A stretch of 64,000 bases of DNA from an uncultured Hymenobacter sp. GTDB lineage: Bacteria > Bacteroidota > Bacteroidia > Cytophagales > Hymenobacteraceae. Below, piece after piece: positions 49,601 through 57,235 of the stretch (its first letter is position 1; every line of letters starts with the position of its first letter). Position numbers and translations under genes: made by a program. Where the stretch lies: NCBI GenBank assembly GCA_937871705.1, contig CALMOO010000657.1, forward strand, positions 9,326-73,325, written 5' to 3'. The notes beneath the pieces are model-generated. The model was not told the origin of the DNA. It made no database searches and saw nothing but the letters and a program-made list of their open reading frames with translations.

Positions 49601-49800
49601 TCGTTCAGGGCTTTTTTGTAGTAAACGTTGTCACTCTGCGTTACCAGAAAGGCATTATTGAACGCCTGAATGGAAGAATCAGCCCGCTGATTTAAAATCT
49701 GTGCCTGCGATAAGGTAGTGCTGGCAAAAAACAGCAGCAGGACGAACGGCCTAAAATACCTCACACGAGGGTTGACACTGGATTTCTGGTGCTTTTCCAT
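46636..49800 (-). CDS. Large secreted GH76 endo-mannanase with CBM6, five Ig-like repeats and T9SS domain
   Basis: A 1054-residue exported enzyme. A signal peptide ends near SQAQ (residue 34). Residues about 40-385 are a GH76 barrel with catalytic Asp121/Asp122 in YDGWNDDIAW. About 390-505 is a CBM6-type domain (TIEAEDYNFMQGAS, DSGDWLEFIV). Then come five Ig-like repeats of about 85-90 residues, each with a WTGP motif and a late AGxYT and GC strand. The last 80 residues are a T9SS sorting domain (SFYPNPAADEVTLTNI). It is therefore sent to the outer surface, whereas the other GH76 is a lipoprotein. Codon use is more A+T-rich than the neighbouring PUL genes. A conserved promoter block lies upstream at 50134-50191. 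Confidence 0.9.
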   Translation of the reverse strand: MEKHQKSSVNPRVRYFRPFVLLLFFASTTLSQAQILNQRADSSIQAFNNAFLVTQSDNVYYKKALNDNASDGNWTLALDIFGMQDTYERRKSDADKALVNKLCNGFLKLNPPPYAYDGWNDDIAWMGLGLARGYQVTGTINFLTQAEYCFNLAYDRGWNTVFNSGGIWEQQPDMTPAERGKSPAEWAVNKEALSNNPNGKLACILYESTGKADYRDKAIQIYNWSRSHLFNPLNGQVYAGIDRIEVVNKGSAVYNQGSFIDFAAHLYKITGNEMMLRDAQLAANYVINNMTTNGIISNSADYLNTWADEYARGLGHLCMWNPQLWNTYYPFMKQNADAAWKNRRTDLNLSWNGWAAPTPVVSNSWPTKYVSTVAMLQFTPMVHSLSGTIEAEDYNFMQGASTVGLSTGGKAVGAIDSGDWLEFIVNAPKSGLYTLSFSVAGIAAGSMEIQQNNVTLTTLALPATGSAFNAVNAAVELKAGIQSLKLKAVAGGWTIDKFTAQSCSQIVPIVLVNGKPAQQTAAITVASGDKVQLKPTPGDGTWSWTGPQNFSSTSRVVTLNKIDFSQGGIYTARYTNPAGCVSEQDFVITLKNCMPTPISTSIQVNEAAPRQADSLTVQAGSYVAVEAQPEEGSWTWTGPNGFVANAREFSFLSIDYKKAGKYTVTHTNSAGCVSTRTISIALTGPDPCGLPITPYLNVNDVVWKKQEYASLNIGDKITVGPQAADGGTWSWTGPNNFTATTREFTITNFTAQQAGTYTAAFTNAAGCVSSRDFTIGFNGNCTQASITPTITVNGIQVQNTASISVHSGDSVLIKFPATEGTWRWTGPNGFTSEAAEVYFRRILFWQKGSYEISLIGNNACISTHILTIDVTNDDYCGTPITPYFNVNDGTWQSDSSVTVNEGDKLQLGPQPGKNMWAWTGPGGFFANTREIVLQNIQVNQAGIYQATYTNNLGCLSFKNIVVTVNRATVLTAAAPNSQVLSFYPNPAADEVTLTNIAGNELIIVSDLSGKVMLQPTPIIVDGNAKINISALKPGLYFINVDDFSNRRNYKLIKK

Positions 49801-50593
49801 GGGTGGGATTGTAGAGATTTACCATTTGACGGAAATCCAATTCGGGTATTTTTTTGCAGCTTGTTTTTATTACCAGCGCTATTTTCTGGCGCCAGTACAC
49901 GCATCATTTCCGCTACGGAATAGCTCCTTTTTTCGAGTCAGCAATCAGGAACAACAGTTGGCTTGCCTAGGCTAGAACATCAGGCAAACTGAGTGAAGGA
50001 AGCAACACCTAGCGGGCAGTGCGGTAGCCAGGCAGTAGGATTGTTGTAGTTGATACGGTGCCTAGAGTGGGGCCTACTTCCGGAGTCAGCTGGGTCTTAT
50101 TTGAATAGAAGCAAGGCCATTCTGGAGATGATACAAATCTACCAGCCTGTTTCTTGCCTGAACCGGGGGTTTTAGGTGAAAAAACCGGGTCATTTTAATG
50201 AATACTCCTCTTCAGGATAGAACACATACCCTTCGCCGACCTGCCCTGAATAGCCCTTGGTAGCTATCGTAGTCAGGGAAAGCTGAGCGCTCTAAATTTA
50301 AATTAACTGATTTTAAGTTGTTTCTTAACTGAAGTTTTCTAATTGCCGTAATCTGTGGGACCAAATCTTCCACGACGCTAGCTGGCGCTGTTCAACCGTC
50401 TTGTTATAAGTCTGTTGCAGATAAGCCAGGTCAGTAAGCTGGTTAATAGTGGTTTGGAAGCGCCCACTATGTGGTCGAGTAGGTTCATTAGACGATCTAC
50501 TATCTCATCCTGCTGCAGATCTGTACGCTTCCTGGAGAAGTGAGCCAGTTGTGAGTAGAGAAAAGCGTATTTTCACTATCTGACAACTGACAC
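49801..50593. other. Regulatory gap upstream of the large GH76 gene
   Basis: A 793-base stretch without a gene. The only feature I can support is the promoter/operator block at 50134-50191, homologous to 38205-38263. The sequence between it and the GH76 start (about 330 bases) is A+T-rich leader. To the right of 50200 the DNA runs into the insertion-sequence remnants, and no clear IS terminal repeat could be found. Confidence 0.6.
50134..50191 (-). promoter_or_regulatory. Second copy of the PUL promoter/operator block
   Basis: On the minus strand TAGATTTG (50141-50134) is again a perfect -7 box, preceded at the same distance by GGTT in place of TTTG and by an ACCGGGT/GAACCGG palindrome at 50160-50191. 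About 75 bases align with the block upstream of the SusC operon, including the intervening CAGGC and GGC positions. The palindrome is less symmetric here (about 9 of 14 pairs). It should drive the large GH76 gene, about 330 bases downstream. Confidence 0.6.
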
Positions 50594-50857
50594 ATGAAAA
50601 AGGGACGATTCAGCGAGGCCCAGCTTGTGGCCATTCTGCGACAGCAAGCCAGCGGGCAGACCGTGGCCCAGATTGTGCGTGAGCACGGCTTGAGCGAGGC
50701 GACGTTCTATTCCTGGAAAAGCAAGTATGCGGGGGCCAGCGTCGCGGAGCTTACTCGGCTCAAGCACTTGGAAGAAGAGAATCGCACGCTCAAGCAGCTG
50801 TTTGCCGATTTGAGATTAGAGAACCAAGCTATCAAAGAGCTACTGCGAAAAAAGTAG
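50594..50857 (+). CDS. IS3-family transposase OrfA (helix-turn-helix subunit)
   Basis: An intact 87-residue OrfA. KKGRFSEAQLVAILRQQASG and VREHGLSEATFYSWKSKYAG form the DNA-binding domain; the rest is the leucine-zipper-like helix (LKHLEEENRTLKQLFADLRL). The gene ends in AAAAAAG followed by TAG, a canonical slippery site where a -1 shift would fuse it to OrfB. The orfB frame downstream is broken by stops, so OrfA alone cannot move the element. Confidence 0.9.
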   Translation: MKKGRFSEAQLVAILRQQASGQTVAQIVREHGLSEATFYSWKSKYAGASVAELTRLKHLEEENRTLKQLFADLRLENQAIKELLRKK

Positions 50858-51678
50858 CCAGCCCTGCGGCGCGACGCCAGGCAGCGCAGGGCTTAGTGAG
50901 TAAGGGCTGGAGTCAACGGCGAGCGTGTGCCCTGGTCGGGCTCGCGCGTGGCAGCTATCATCGCGTGAAGCAGGGGCGTAACGATGAGCCGGTATAGCAG
51001 GCTTTATGGGCGTTAACGGGGCGGCACCCCTGCTAGGGTTTCTGAAAGCTGCACCACTGCTTGCGCAAAAACGGCCTGCTAATCAATCACAAACGCACGT
51101 TGCGTATTTATCGAACACTCGCCTTGAACTTACCCCGGCGCCTAAAAAAGCGAGTGCCTGCCCGTGTCAAGCAGCCTTTAGTGGTACCGGTGGCGGCTAA
51201 TGTGTGCTGATCACTTGACTTTACCAGCGACGTGTTGACGGATGGCCGCCGGTTTCGGACGCTAAACGTGCTCGATGATTTTAACCGCCAATAATTGGGC
51301 ATCGAAATCGACTTTTCCTTACCGGCCAATCGCGTCGTACAGGTACTCACGCGCTTAGTCGAGTGCCATGGCCGTCCCACGCAGCTGCGTACCGATAGCG
51401 GCTCTGAATTTATCAGCGCCCGTCTGAGCGAGTGGTGTGAGCAGCAGGGCATTGTTCTGCACTAAATTCAGCCCGGCAAGCCGACGCAAAACGCCTACAT
51501 CGAACGCTTCAACGCCTCGTTTCGCCGCTAGCTGCTTGACGCCCAGCTGTTTCGCTCGCTGGCCCACGTACGCCAGCTCGTGGACGAGTGGCTGCACGAT
51601 TACAACACCCAACGGCCGCACCAAGCCTTGAATTTTAGGACCCCATCGAATTTAAACAAGCGGCTTAGCCTCTGCTAA
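50845..51678 (+). pseudogene. IS3 OrfB, frame kept but seven in-frame stops
   Basis: In the -1 frame from the slippery site, one continuous frame of 278 codons still encodes a whole IS3 integrase core: SQRRACALVGLARGSYHRV, SLDFTSDVL (first Asp), RTDSGSEF (second Asp) and AYIERFN (Glu), ending RPHQALNF. It is interrupted by stops at 50995, 51034, 51043, 51208, 51292, 51463 and 51529, with no indel. Several stops fall where the family has tryptophan or tyrosine. The element is inactive unless these stops are misread. Confidence 0.88.
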
Positions 51679-51700
51679 CTACTGGTTTACCGAACGGGGA

Positions 51701-52231
51701 AGCGTACACTATGAGGTAGACGAGAATTTGCCCTGGCACTCGACCGTGAGCCGCACGCGCAAGGCGTGACAGCCTGGATTCCGGTCTTCGGGCAGTACAA
51801 GCCCGAAACGCAGGGCTTCGCCTACGACCGCACAGCCGACCAGTACGTCTGCCCGATGGGCAAGGCGCTGCCCTTCCAGAAGTACGACACGAACCAGGAC
51901 GGCGGTTAATACAAAATCTATTGGGCCGCCTACCGCGATAGCCAGCCGTGCCCGCGCAAGCCGGCCTGCGCCCCGAAAGCCCAGCGCAAGCAGCTCACCA
52001 AAGCCATTTACGAGGCGACTTATCGGCGGGCTTGGCAGTGCCAGCAGTCCCGCCGGGGAGCGTCTGCGCCGGGTCCGACAAAGTACAGTGGAACCCGTAT
52101 TTGGCAATCTAATCCATCATTACGGCCTGCGCCGGATGAACGTGCAAGGGCAGGCTGGGGTCCACAAGACCATGCTGCTCACGGCCGTGGCTTACAACCT
52201 TAAAAAGCTGCTTCGGTACCGGCCGAGGTAG
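51701..52231 (+). pseudogene. IS1182-family transposase relic, internally deleted
   Basis: Three pieces in three frames. At 51701-51766 VHYEVDENLPWHSTVSRTR is the IS1182 N-terminal motif. From about 51763 in another frame AWIPVFGQYKPETQGFAYD, YVCPMGKALPFQKYD and, after a TAA at 51907, YKIYWAAY, come from the middle of the protein. At about 52077-52231 VEPVFGNLIHHYGLRRMN and TAVAYNLKKLLRY are the C-terminus with the final Glu of the catalytic triad. A large middle part is missing. Together with the IS3 relic this marks a recombination boundary between the two PULs. Confidence 0.85.
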
Positions 52232-52515
52232 CACATCAGCACGGCTGTTGCGCTGCCCCAGCCGGTGGCAGTTCCAGATACACGCTTTTTGCTCCGTAAT
52301 CGCCGGGCCTATTTCAAAAATCAGGCCCCAGCGTAGCATCTGATCAGAAAAGGAGCAATCCAAGCGGAGTTCTGCAACAGCTACGTTCGTTAAAGTAGAC
52401 TAGTAATTGCGTCGCTCCTGTCCTTTTGCTGGGGTAGCTTTGCAGGCACGCACCAGTTACCATAACACGCCCTAACTTTAAAGGCTATAGCTGCTATTTT
52501 GCAGTTCGAGTCTTT

Positions 52516-53937
52516 TTAGTTTTTCAGAACTACGTAGCCATAGGCCGGCAGGGTGAGTTGGCCACCAAGGGTAGTAGTGCCGCCCTGTAAGGCGTTGGTC
52601 CAAGTGGAATTAGTTAGGGAGGCAGGCACGGTGTACGTGGTAGGAGCGTTGCGGACGTTAACCAACACTAGCGCCTGGTTGGTGCCCGCCGTTTTGGTAA
52701 AGGCACACACGTCGGCCGAGCTGGAGGAAACCGGGGTGCCATGTTGCAGGGCCGGGCTGGCGTCGCGGGCGGTCAGCAGCTGCTGGTAGGCCCCCTTCAC
52801 GTCGGAATGCGCACTCCACTTTACTTTTACGGTGGTGAAAGGAAAGGTAATGGGTGTCGTCATGCCCGCTTCTTGCCCATTGTACACCAAAGGCACGCCC
52901 TTGTAGCAGGAAGCAATAACGAAGGCCGACATGGCGCCCGCATTTCCTCCGTAGAGCGTTACCGGTGTGCCATCTGAGCTATTCACGTCATGGTTGGTAG
53001 TGTAGCGTACCACGCGCTGGGTTAGTGACGCGCCTACGTACTCGCTGGTATTGAGGGCATCAAGGCTGGTAGCCGACGCGCCGCTGGCGTACACCTTTTT
53101 GAGGGCATCATAGAAGCTGAACCCAAAATTATAGTCGAAGCCGGCGGTGAAGTTGGCGCTGCGCGTGCCTTCGGCCAGCAGCAGCAACTTATGGGCCTTC
53201 ACGTTGCGCAGCGTATCTACCGCTTGCTGCCAGAAGTCGACGGGCGGCGCATCGGCGTAGTCGCAGCGGAAGCCGTCAACGTTGGCCATGTACACCCACG
53301 ATTTCATGGCTGCAATCAGGTTCAGGCGCATGGTGGCATTAGCAAAGTTGAGTTGAGCCACATCGGTGTAGTTGGTATTGGGCGGGCTTAGGATGGTGCC
53401 GGCAGCGTCGCGCAGATACCAGTCGGGGTGCGTTGTAATCCAGGCATTGTCCCAGCTGGTATGGTTGGCTACCCAGTCCAGCATCACGCTCAGGCCGCGG
53501 GCGTGGGCGCCGTCCACGAGCGCGCGCAGGTCGGCCAGGGTGCCAAATTCAGGGTTGACGGCCGTGTAGTCCTGCACCGCGAAAGGCGAGTTCACGGCTC
53601 GCATTTGCCCCACTGGGTAGATGGGCATGAGGTAAAGCACGTTGACGCCGATGGCCTTAATGGAATCGAGCCGGGCTGTGACGCCCGCCAGGTTGCCGTT
53701 TTGGCTGAAGGCACGAATATTCACTTGATAAATCGCGGCGTCTTCCCGGTTGGGCACGCCCGTGAACGGCGCGCCGTACTGCGGAGGCGTGGGAATGCTG
53801 ACGGTAGGAGTAGTTGGCGTAACCTGAGTGGGAGGCTCCGGGTCGGCGGGCTTGCAGCCGGCTAGCAGGCTCGCCGTAAAGAGAAAAAATAAGCTGGTCT
53901 TGGTGGCATTAATTAACAAGGACATCGGGAAACGCAA
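52516..53937 (-). CDS. GH13 alpha-amylase-type lipoprotein
   Basis: A 473-residue lipoprotein, lipobox ending at Cys28 (LLAGC). The (beta/alpha)8 barrel has all GH13 conserved regions: VMLDWVANHTS, GFRCDYADA with nucleophile Asp226, LLLAEG with acid/base Glu256, and TTNHDVNS with Asp317. It is the paralogue of the GH13 gene at 57236 (similar over most of the length, including SPFAVQDYTAVNPEFGTLADLR). It is the last gene of the starch locus, just after the LacI gene. Cell-surface cleavage of starch or maltodextrin is expected. Confidence 0.92.
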   Translation of the reverse strand: MRFPMSLLINATKTSLFFLFTASLLAGCKPADPEPPTQVTPTTPTVSIPTPPQYGAPFTGVPNREDAAIYQVNIRAFSQNGNLAGVTARLDSIKAIGVNVLYLMPIYPVGQMRAVNSPFAVQDYTAVNPEFGTLADLRALVDGAHARGLSVMLDWVANHTSWDNAWITTHPDWYLRDAAGTILSPPNTNYTDVAQLNFANATMRLNLIAAMKSWVYMANVDGFRCDYADAPPVDFWQQAVDTLRNVKAHKLLLLAEGTRSANFTAGFDYNFGFSFYDALKKVYASGASATSLDALNTSEYVGASLTQRVVRYTTNHDVNSSDGTPVTLYGGNAGAMSAFVIASCYKGVPLVYNGQEAGMTTPITFPFTTVKVKWSAHSDVKGAYQQLLTARDASPALQHGTPVSSSSADVCAFTKTAGTNQALVLVNVRNAPTTYTVPASLTNSTWTNALQGGTTTLGGQLTLPAYGYVVLKN

Positions 53938-53996
53938 AAAAGTAGGAGTGAGATAAAACGGTCATTGCGCCCAGACTAGTGAAGGCTGGCCGCTAC

Positions 53997-55034
53997 CTAC
54001 GCCGCTGCGCGCCGGGACGAAGCCCTCACCAGTAGCTGAGGAGTGAGCAGCACCGGGCTGGGCGGAGGTAAACTGGGGCTAGGGTGCAGAAGAGTGAGCA
54101 GCAGCTGCACGGCCAACTGGCCCATTTGACGGCTGCACTGGTCTACGGTGGTGAGCGGCGGCTCGGTGAGTTGGGTAAAGGTGGCGTTGCTGAAGCCTGC
54201 TAGAGCTACATCGTCGGGAATGCGTAGGCCGCACTGCTTCAGCACGAGCATCGCCCCGGCCGTCGCCGAGTCGTTGGAAGAGAAAACGGCGTCGGGCGGC
54301 AAGGACAGGCGCAGCATCTGCTGCATCCCGAGGGTGCCGGCTTGCTGGTCGGGCTCGGCCCGGTACAGCAGCTCTTCCCGGTAGGGCTGGCCGTGGTCGC
54401 GCAGAGCCTGGAGGTAGCCTTGGTGCCGCTGCTGGTAAATGCCCACGTGCTGGGGACCCGAGAAATGCGCAATGCGCTGATAGCCCTCGGCCAGCAGGTG
54501 GGCTACCACCGCGTAGGCCCCGGCGTAGTCGTCAAGCACCACCGAACTGATGTGGTTGCCCGTCAATCCAGGCGCGGCTCGATCGAAAAAAACCAACGGT
54601 AGCTTCGCCGCACGCAAGGGCTCGAAGTGCGAAAAATCTTGCGTGCTGCTAGCCAGCGACACCAGCACGCCGGCTACCTGAGCGTTGGCGAGTAGCTCCA
54701 GGTTCTGCTTTTCCTGCCGCGTGTCCTCTCGCGAGGGGCACACTAACACGTTATAGCCGGCCTTATTGGCGGCCTCAATAATACTGTCTACTACTTCGGG
54801 GAAGAAGCTGCCGGTTAGGTGCGGCAAAACTACCCCGAGCGTATTGCTATGGCCCTTGCGCAAGGCCACCGCCGTTTGGTTAGGCTGGTAGTGAAGCTCC
54901 TGGGCCAGGAGCTTCACCCGCTGCCGGGTGGTCTCGCGCACATCGGGGTAGTGCGAGAGGGCTCGCGATACCGTAGAGGGCGCCAGGTTAAGGGCGCGCG
55001 CCATATCGGCAATGGAAGTGCGATGGGGGGGCAT
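53997..55034 (-). CDS. LacI-family regulator of the starch locus
   Basis: A 345-residue regulator with an N-terminal HTH (IADMARALNLAPSTVSRALS, hinge QPNQTAVALRKG) and a sugar-binding sensor domain (TLGVVLPHLTGSFFPEVVDS to LLTPQLLVRAS). It lies between the GH97 and one GH13 gene, on the same strand, so it is part of the maltodextrin locus and probably responds to maltose or a maltodextrin. It resembles the LacI protein at 38586 in length and in the GSFFPEV-type segment. Confidence 0.92.
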   Translation of the reverse strand: MPPHRTSIADMARALNLAPSTVSRALSHYPDVRETTRQRVKLLAQELHYQPNQTAVALRKGHSNTLGVVLPHLTGSFFPEVVDSIIEAANKAGYNVLVCPSREDTRQEKQNLELLANAQVAGVLVSLASSTQDFSHFEPLRAAKLPLVFFDRAAPGLTGNHISSVVLDDYAGAYAVVAHLLAEGYQRIAHFSGPQHVGIYQQRHQGYLQALRDHGQPYREELLYRAEPDQQAGTLGMQQMLRLSLPPDAVFSSNDSATAGAMLVLKQCGLRIPDDVALAGFSNATFTQLTEPPLTTVDQCSRQMGQLAVQLLLTLLHPSPSLPPPSPVLLTPQLLVRASSRRAAA

Positions 55035-55072
55035 GGCGGGAGCTAGGTAGGAGAATAGGAGGGGCTAGCGAC

Positions 55073-57184
55073 TTACTGTTTAGACACCGGCTTAAAGCTG
55101 ATGGCCGCGCCGCCGCCAGGTGCCAGCTTAAGGGTGAGGGCCGACTTACTGGTCACGACTTGTCTGGTAATCTGATAACTGGCCGGATTTTTCTGCCAAT
55201 CGGCACCTTTGCCATCGGCGTAGATGGCAGCCTCGTAACGCTGGCCAGGGGTCAGAAAATCGAGTTTGACCGATTGCGTGCGGGCCTGCTCGTCGGTGAT
55301 GCTGCCCAGGTACCACTCGTCGCGGCCCTTGGCTCGGCGCACGGTGGTAAGATAGTCACCCGGCTCGGCGGCCAAGATGCGGGTATCATCCCAGTCCACT
55401 GGCACGTCTTCGATAAATTGAAAAGCGTCGAGGTGGGCGGCGTAATTCTCTGGCAGGTCAGCCGCCATTTGCAGCGGCGAGTACATCGTCACGTACAGGG
55501 CTAGTTGCTTGGCCAGGGTGGTTTGCACCCGCCGGGCGGGGTTAGTGGCATAGCCTTGCAGCTTAAAAATGCCGGGTGTGTAGTCCATTGGCCCGCCCAT
55601 GAGGCGGGTAAAGGGCATAATGGTTTCGTGCTCGGGCGGGTTGCCAATGCTGAACGCGTTGTACTCGTTGCCGCGACCTGCCTCACTGGCCAGCCAGTTG
55701 GGGTAGGTGCGGCTCAGGCCGGTGGGGCGCACCGCCTCGTGCATATCTACCGTGACATGGTGCTTAGCGGCCATCTCGGCCACGCGCACGAAGTGGTTGC
55801 TCATCCATTGCCCGTCGTGATGCTCGCCGCGCGGGATGATGCGGCCCACGTAGCCGGTTTTCACGGAGTGGTAGCCGTACTTGTTCATAAACTGATACGC
55901 CGTATCGAAGTGCTGCTCGTAATTGGTGGCCGAGCCGGAGGTTTCGTGGTGCATGAGCATCTGCACACCTTTCGACTTGGCGTACTGCGTAACTTCTGCC
56001 ACCCTGAAGTCTGGGTAGGGCGTCACAAAGTCGAACACGTTCTCCTTCCAGTTACCAAACCAGTCTTCCCAGCCCACGTTCCAGCCCTCGACCAGCACCC
56101 CGGCAATGTGGTGCTGCGCGGCAAAGTCAATGTAGCGCTTCACGTTGGCCGTGGTGGCACCGTGGCGGCTGGTCGGGATGAGCTGGCCCTTCGCGTCGAG
56201 CGTGTCGGCACTCGCAGCGTATTTCCAATCGGTGCGGCCAATCTGCATTTCCCACCACACGCCCACGAATTTCATGGGCTTTATCCAGTCGGTGCTCGCC
56301 AGCTTGCTCGGCTCGTTGAGGTTGATAATGAGCTTAGAAGCCAAAATATCTGTGGCCTTGTCGCTCACGATAATTGTGCGCCAGGGCGTGTGACTAGGCG
56401 CGTGCAAAAACGCCTTGCTGCCCACCGCATCGGGCACGAGCCGTGCCGTGAGGCGGTAGCTAGCCCTATCCACGTGCAGCTGCATGGCCGGATAATCGAG
56501 CTGCGCTGCCTCGTGAATATTGATATACAGCCCATCGGCCGACTTGAGCATGAGCGGCGTAGCCACGACCTGCGCATCGGGGGCAACGCGCACCGCAATC
56601 TCGGTCGAGGCCTTCACCTGCGCGGTGCCATCCACAGCGCTCAGCCGCGAGTGGGTGTAGTAGTACTCGTTGGTGTCGTAGTCGCCGGGTATCCAGAAGG
56701 CTTGGTGGTCGGCGGGCAGCGCAAACTCCGTTAGCTCGTCGCTGACCACGAAATTGCCCAGGGCTAGCTGCCGGGGAAATTCGTAGCGAAAGCCCACCCC
56801 GTCGGCAAATACCCGAAACACCACATCGAGCCGCCGGCCGGGCATCTGGGGCTGGCGCAGGTGCACGGTTAGCTGCTGGTAGTGATTGCGAATGTTTTTC
56901 ACTTCGCCCCAGACAGGCTGCCAGGTTTCATCCACATCTTTCACCTCGCTGCCGGCTAGCACCAGCGGCCCGTCGAAGCCGGGGCCGCCTTGCAACGCGA
57001 TGCCTAGTCGCGAGGCGTTTACTACCAGCCGCACGCCGTAAGCCACCGCGTAGGTGGGCTGGCCGGCTGGGTTCAAGGCCACCGTCAGCTTTACCTTGCC
57101 CTGGCAGGCGGTGAGGGGCCTAGGGGCTAACGCAGCCGCCGAATAGCCGGCACCCAGCAGCAAAGCCAACAAAAACTTTCTCAT
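55073..57184 (-). CDS. susB: GH97 alpha-glucosidase (SusB-type, inverting)
   Basis: A 703-residue secreted enzyme with an N-terminal signal peptide and an N-terminal beta-sandwich, a TIM barrel (GVLVEGWNVGWEDWF, MHHETSGS) and a C-terminal sandwich. The glutamates of the inverting GH97 class are present: Glu414 in HHETSG, Glu483 in DMHEAVRPTGL and Glu507 in GRGNEYNAF. Their spacings (69 and 24 residues) are those I remember for Bacteroides SusB (Glu439, 508, 532). GH97 cleaves glucose from the ends of maltooligosaccharides in the periplasm. It lies between LacI and GH13 genes, as in starch loci. Confidence 0.92.
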   Translation of the reverse strand: MRKFLLALLLGAGYSAAALAPRPLTACQGKVKLTVALNPAGQPTYAVAYGVRLVVNASRLGIALQGGPGFDGPLVLAGSEVKDVDETWQPVWGEVKNIRNHYQQLTVHLRQPQMPGRRLDVVFRVFADGVGFRYEFPRQLALGNFVVSDELTEFALPADHQAFWIPGDYDTNEYYYTHSRLSAVDGTAQVKASTEIAVRVAPDAQVVATPLMLKSADGLYINIHEAAQLDYPAMQLHVDRASYRLTARLVPDAVGSKAFLHAPSHTPWRTIIVSDKATDILASKLIINLNEPSKLASTDWIKPMKFVGVWWEMQIGRTDWKYAASADTLDAKGQLIPTSRHGATTANVKRYIDFAAQHHIAGVLVEGWNVGWEDWFGNWKENVFDFVTPYPDFRVAEVTQYAKSKGVQMLMHHETSGSATNYEQHFDTAYQFMNKYGYHSVKTGYVGRIIPRGEHHDGQWMSNHFVRVAEMAAKHHVTVDMHEAVRPTGLSRTYPNWLASEAGRGNEYNAFSIGNPPEHETIMPFTRLMGGPMDYTPGIFKLQGYATNPARRVQTTLAKQLALYVTMYSPLQMAADLPENYAAHLDAFQFIEDVPVDWDDTRILAAEPGDYLTTVRRAKGRDEWYLGSITDEQARTQSVKLDFLTPGQRYEAAIYADGKGADWQKNPASYQITRQVVTSKSALTLKLAPGGGAAISFKPVSKQ

Positions 57185-57235
57185 GTAGAATACCTCGTGG
57201 GAGAATGGCCGCTACGGGTGGACGGCGCTGGCTCA

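Noticed and set aside
50161..50191. The GGGGGTTTT and AAAAAACCGGG repeats considered as an intrinsic terminator
   Set aside because: The T and A runs lie inside the stem rather than after it, and the block is conserved next to a -7 box, which fits an operator better.
55505..56734. A 409-codon open frame on the plus strand inside the GH97 gene
   Set aside because: It is antisense to conserved GH97 motifs, is His/Val/Gly-rich in the way of shadow frames, and has no domain pattern.
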